Source: Arthrobacter_E sp041360795
GTDB taxonomy: Bacteria; Actinomycetota; Actinomycetes; Actinomycetales; Micrococcaceae
Assembly: GCF_041360795.1 (NCBI RefSeq)
Contig: NZ_JBFUPW010000004.1
Coordinates: 1 to 64,000, forward strand
Direction: 5' to 3'
Length of the DNA: 64,000 bases
A model generated the notes under the pieces. It saw only the letters and a list, made by a program, of their open reading frames with translations. It was not told the origin of the DNA and searched no databases. The translations under genes were made by a program, and so were the position numbers. Shown here in pieces: positions 63,367 to 64,000 of this stretch. Within the stretch, counting starts at the first letter, position 1. Each line of letters begins with the position of its first letter.

Positions 63367-63540
63367 GACCTCGGGCAGGACGAAACGGTCCTCCAGGAGC
63401 TCGATCCGCCACGCGCCGCAGTCCTCGCACCGCTCGTAGAGGACCACCCCTTCGGACGAGGAGTGCCGGGACCGGACGGCCCAGAGATGGTCGTGGGTCT
63501 CGGCCTGCACGGCCGGTTGAAGCGCTGTACTGGTGTCCAT
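63340..63540 (-). CDS. Small CxxC protein, unknown function
   Basis: This 66-residue protein has LYERCEDCGAWRIELL, a single CxxC pair with flanking hydrophobic strands, perhaps half of a zinc site. I start at MDTSTALQ. A CAGGCT hexamer (63547-63552) ends six bases before it. Its 3' end lies inside the 38-bp hairpin. Only 25 bases separate it from the divergent CGNR-type gene. Confidence 0.65.
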   Translation of the reverse strand: MDTSTALQPAVQAETHDHLWAVRSRHSSSEGVVLYERCEDCGAWRIELLEDRFVLPEVLHAPRGNS

Positions 63541-63565
63541 GGATCCAGCCTGATGTAATGGCCTT

Positions 63566-64000
63566 ATGCATCTCAACCCTTACGGAGAGTATGCCGTCCT
63601 CCTGGCCGCCTCCCTCGCCAACGACTGGCCGGCCGACCGCGATGGCATCGTGTCCCGCACACGTGACTTCGGGATGACCATGGAGTTCCCCGAGGAGCCC
63701 GGGGACCACGCCAGGCTCAGAGTCGCCCTGGACGAGTGGCTCGAGGTGGTGGACGCGGCCGACGGCTCCGGACGGGCGAGGCTCCTCAACCGGATCATGG
63801 CGGACGAAGCGGCTTACCCCCATCTCACGGACCACGACGGCGAGGGCTGGCATCTCCACTACCGCGACGACGACAAGGGCCTCCCGAGCACCCTGAGAGC
63901 CGTCTTCGCGGTCGGCACCGCCCTGCACCTCACGACGCGCGGCATGCACCGGCTGTCCCGCTGCGCCGCAGGGGTGGGCCTTGACGGGGAGTGCCGGAAC
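63566..64000 (+). CDS. CGNR zinc-finger/ABATE-domain protein, 5' part
   Basis: The first 145 codons are visible; the gene runs off the right edge. It begins HLNPYGEYAVLLAASLANDW. It continues with an ABATE-like stress-response domain and reaches RLSRCAAGVGLDGECRN, the start of the C-terminal CGNR zinc finger. Such proteins are putative regulators. A TGTAAT -10 (63554-63559) ends six bases before the ATG (leaderless). Confidence 0.78.
   Translation, partial: MHLNPYGEYAVLLAASLANDWPADRDGIVSRTRDFGMTMEFPEEPGDHARLRVALDEWLEVVDAADGSGRARLLNRIMADEAAYPHLTDHDGEGWHLHYRDDDKGLPSTLRAVFAVGTALHLTTRGMHRLSRCAAGVGLDGECRN

Overview
The window is a piece of a high-GC Gram-positive chromosome, most likely from the Micrococcaceae (Arthrobacter-like). 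This is inferred from the 16S rRNA 5' end and leader at the left edge, the GlgE-type glycogen pathway, CarD, the SenX3-RegX3/PhoU set, a proteasome activator ending in GQYL, and a large number of leaderless genes. I ran no database searches; names rest on motifs, length and context.

Layout. (1) 1-480: 5' end of a 16S rRNA gene on the minus strand, with its leader and a sigma-70-type promoter. (2) 484-13854: a glycogen/trehalose block. glgE-treS-mak-glgB form one tightly overlapping minus-strand operon (trehalose to maltose to maltose-1-phosphate to branched alpha-glucan). glgP (phosphorylase) diverges from glgE, and glgX (debranching enzyme) lies further right, followed by an unexpected secreted guanyl-RNase/barstar pair. 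(3) 13862-24328: housekeeping genes rlmB, cysS, ispF-ispD and carD; a VOC-family gene broken by one TGA codon behind a soxS-like promoter; a lipoprotein and a small membrane protein; senX3-regX3 with a Pho box and phoU; gpmA. (4) 24411-31371: a methyltransferase-like gene, a DUF2516 protein, a trans-sulfuration enzyme, tmk-holB, a secreted TAP-type hydrolase and a phosphonatase-like HAD protein.

(5) 31619-37288: an approximately 5.6 kb genomic island in the 3' part of a tRNA-Thr(CGU) gene. It is bounded by 94-bp direct repeats differing at one base, is visibly lower in GC than its surroundings, and carries a decayed tyrosine integrase beside the right repeat. Its cargo is a HEPN/Abi-like protein, a translationally coupled pair (276-aa unknown plus PIN-domain nuclease), and a HEPN-domain protein (R-x4-H) preceded by an overlapping leaderless 27-codon ORF. 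This cargo is the best candidate here for an undescribed defence or toxin-antitoxin system.

(6) 37341-51220: aldo/keto reductase, Bpa proteasome activator, cstA with its YbdD-like partner, quinone oxidoreductase, tRNA-Ser(UGA), a two-domain VOC protein, a 1520-residue secreted nuclease/5'-nucleotidase and an FAD/NAD(P)-binding protein. (7) 51369-64000: prolyl oligopeptidase, tRNA-Ser(GCU), GH29 fucosidase, a RecQ helicase with a phosphoribosyltransferase-like tail, a DUF6157-type protein, a phosphohexomutase, an amino-acid permease, a DHFR-like reductase, an HxlR regulator with its divergent oxidoreductase, and a CGNR-type gene cut by the window end.

Two chromosome-wide themes stand out. About twenty genes have a TANNNT-like -10 hexamer ending exactly 6 or 7 bases before their ATG/GTG with no Shine-Dalgarno, as expected for leaderless mRNAs; several are divergent pairs. 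Many 3' ends carry unusually long, near-perfect hairpins (up to 38 bp of stem).
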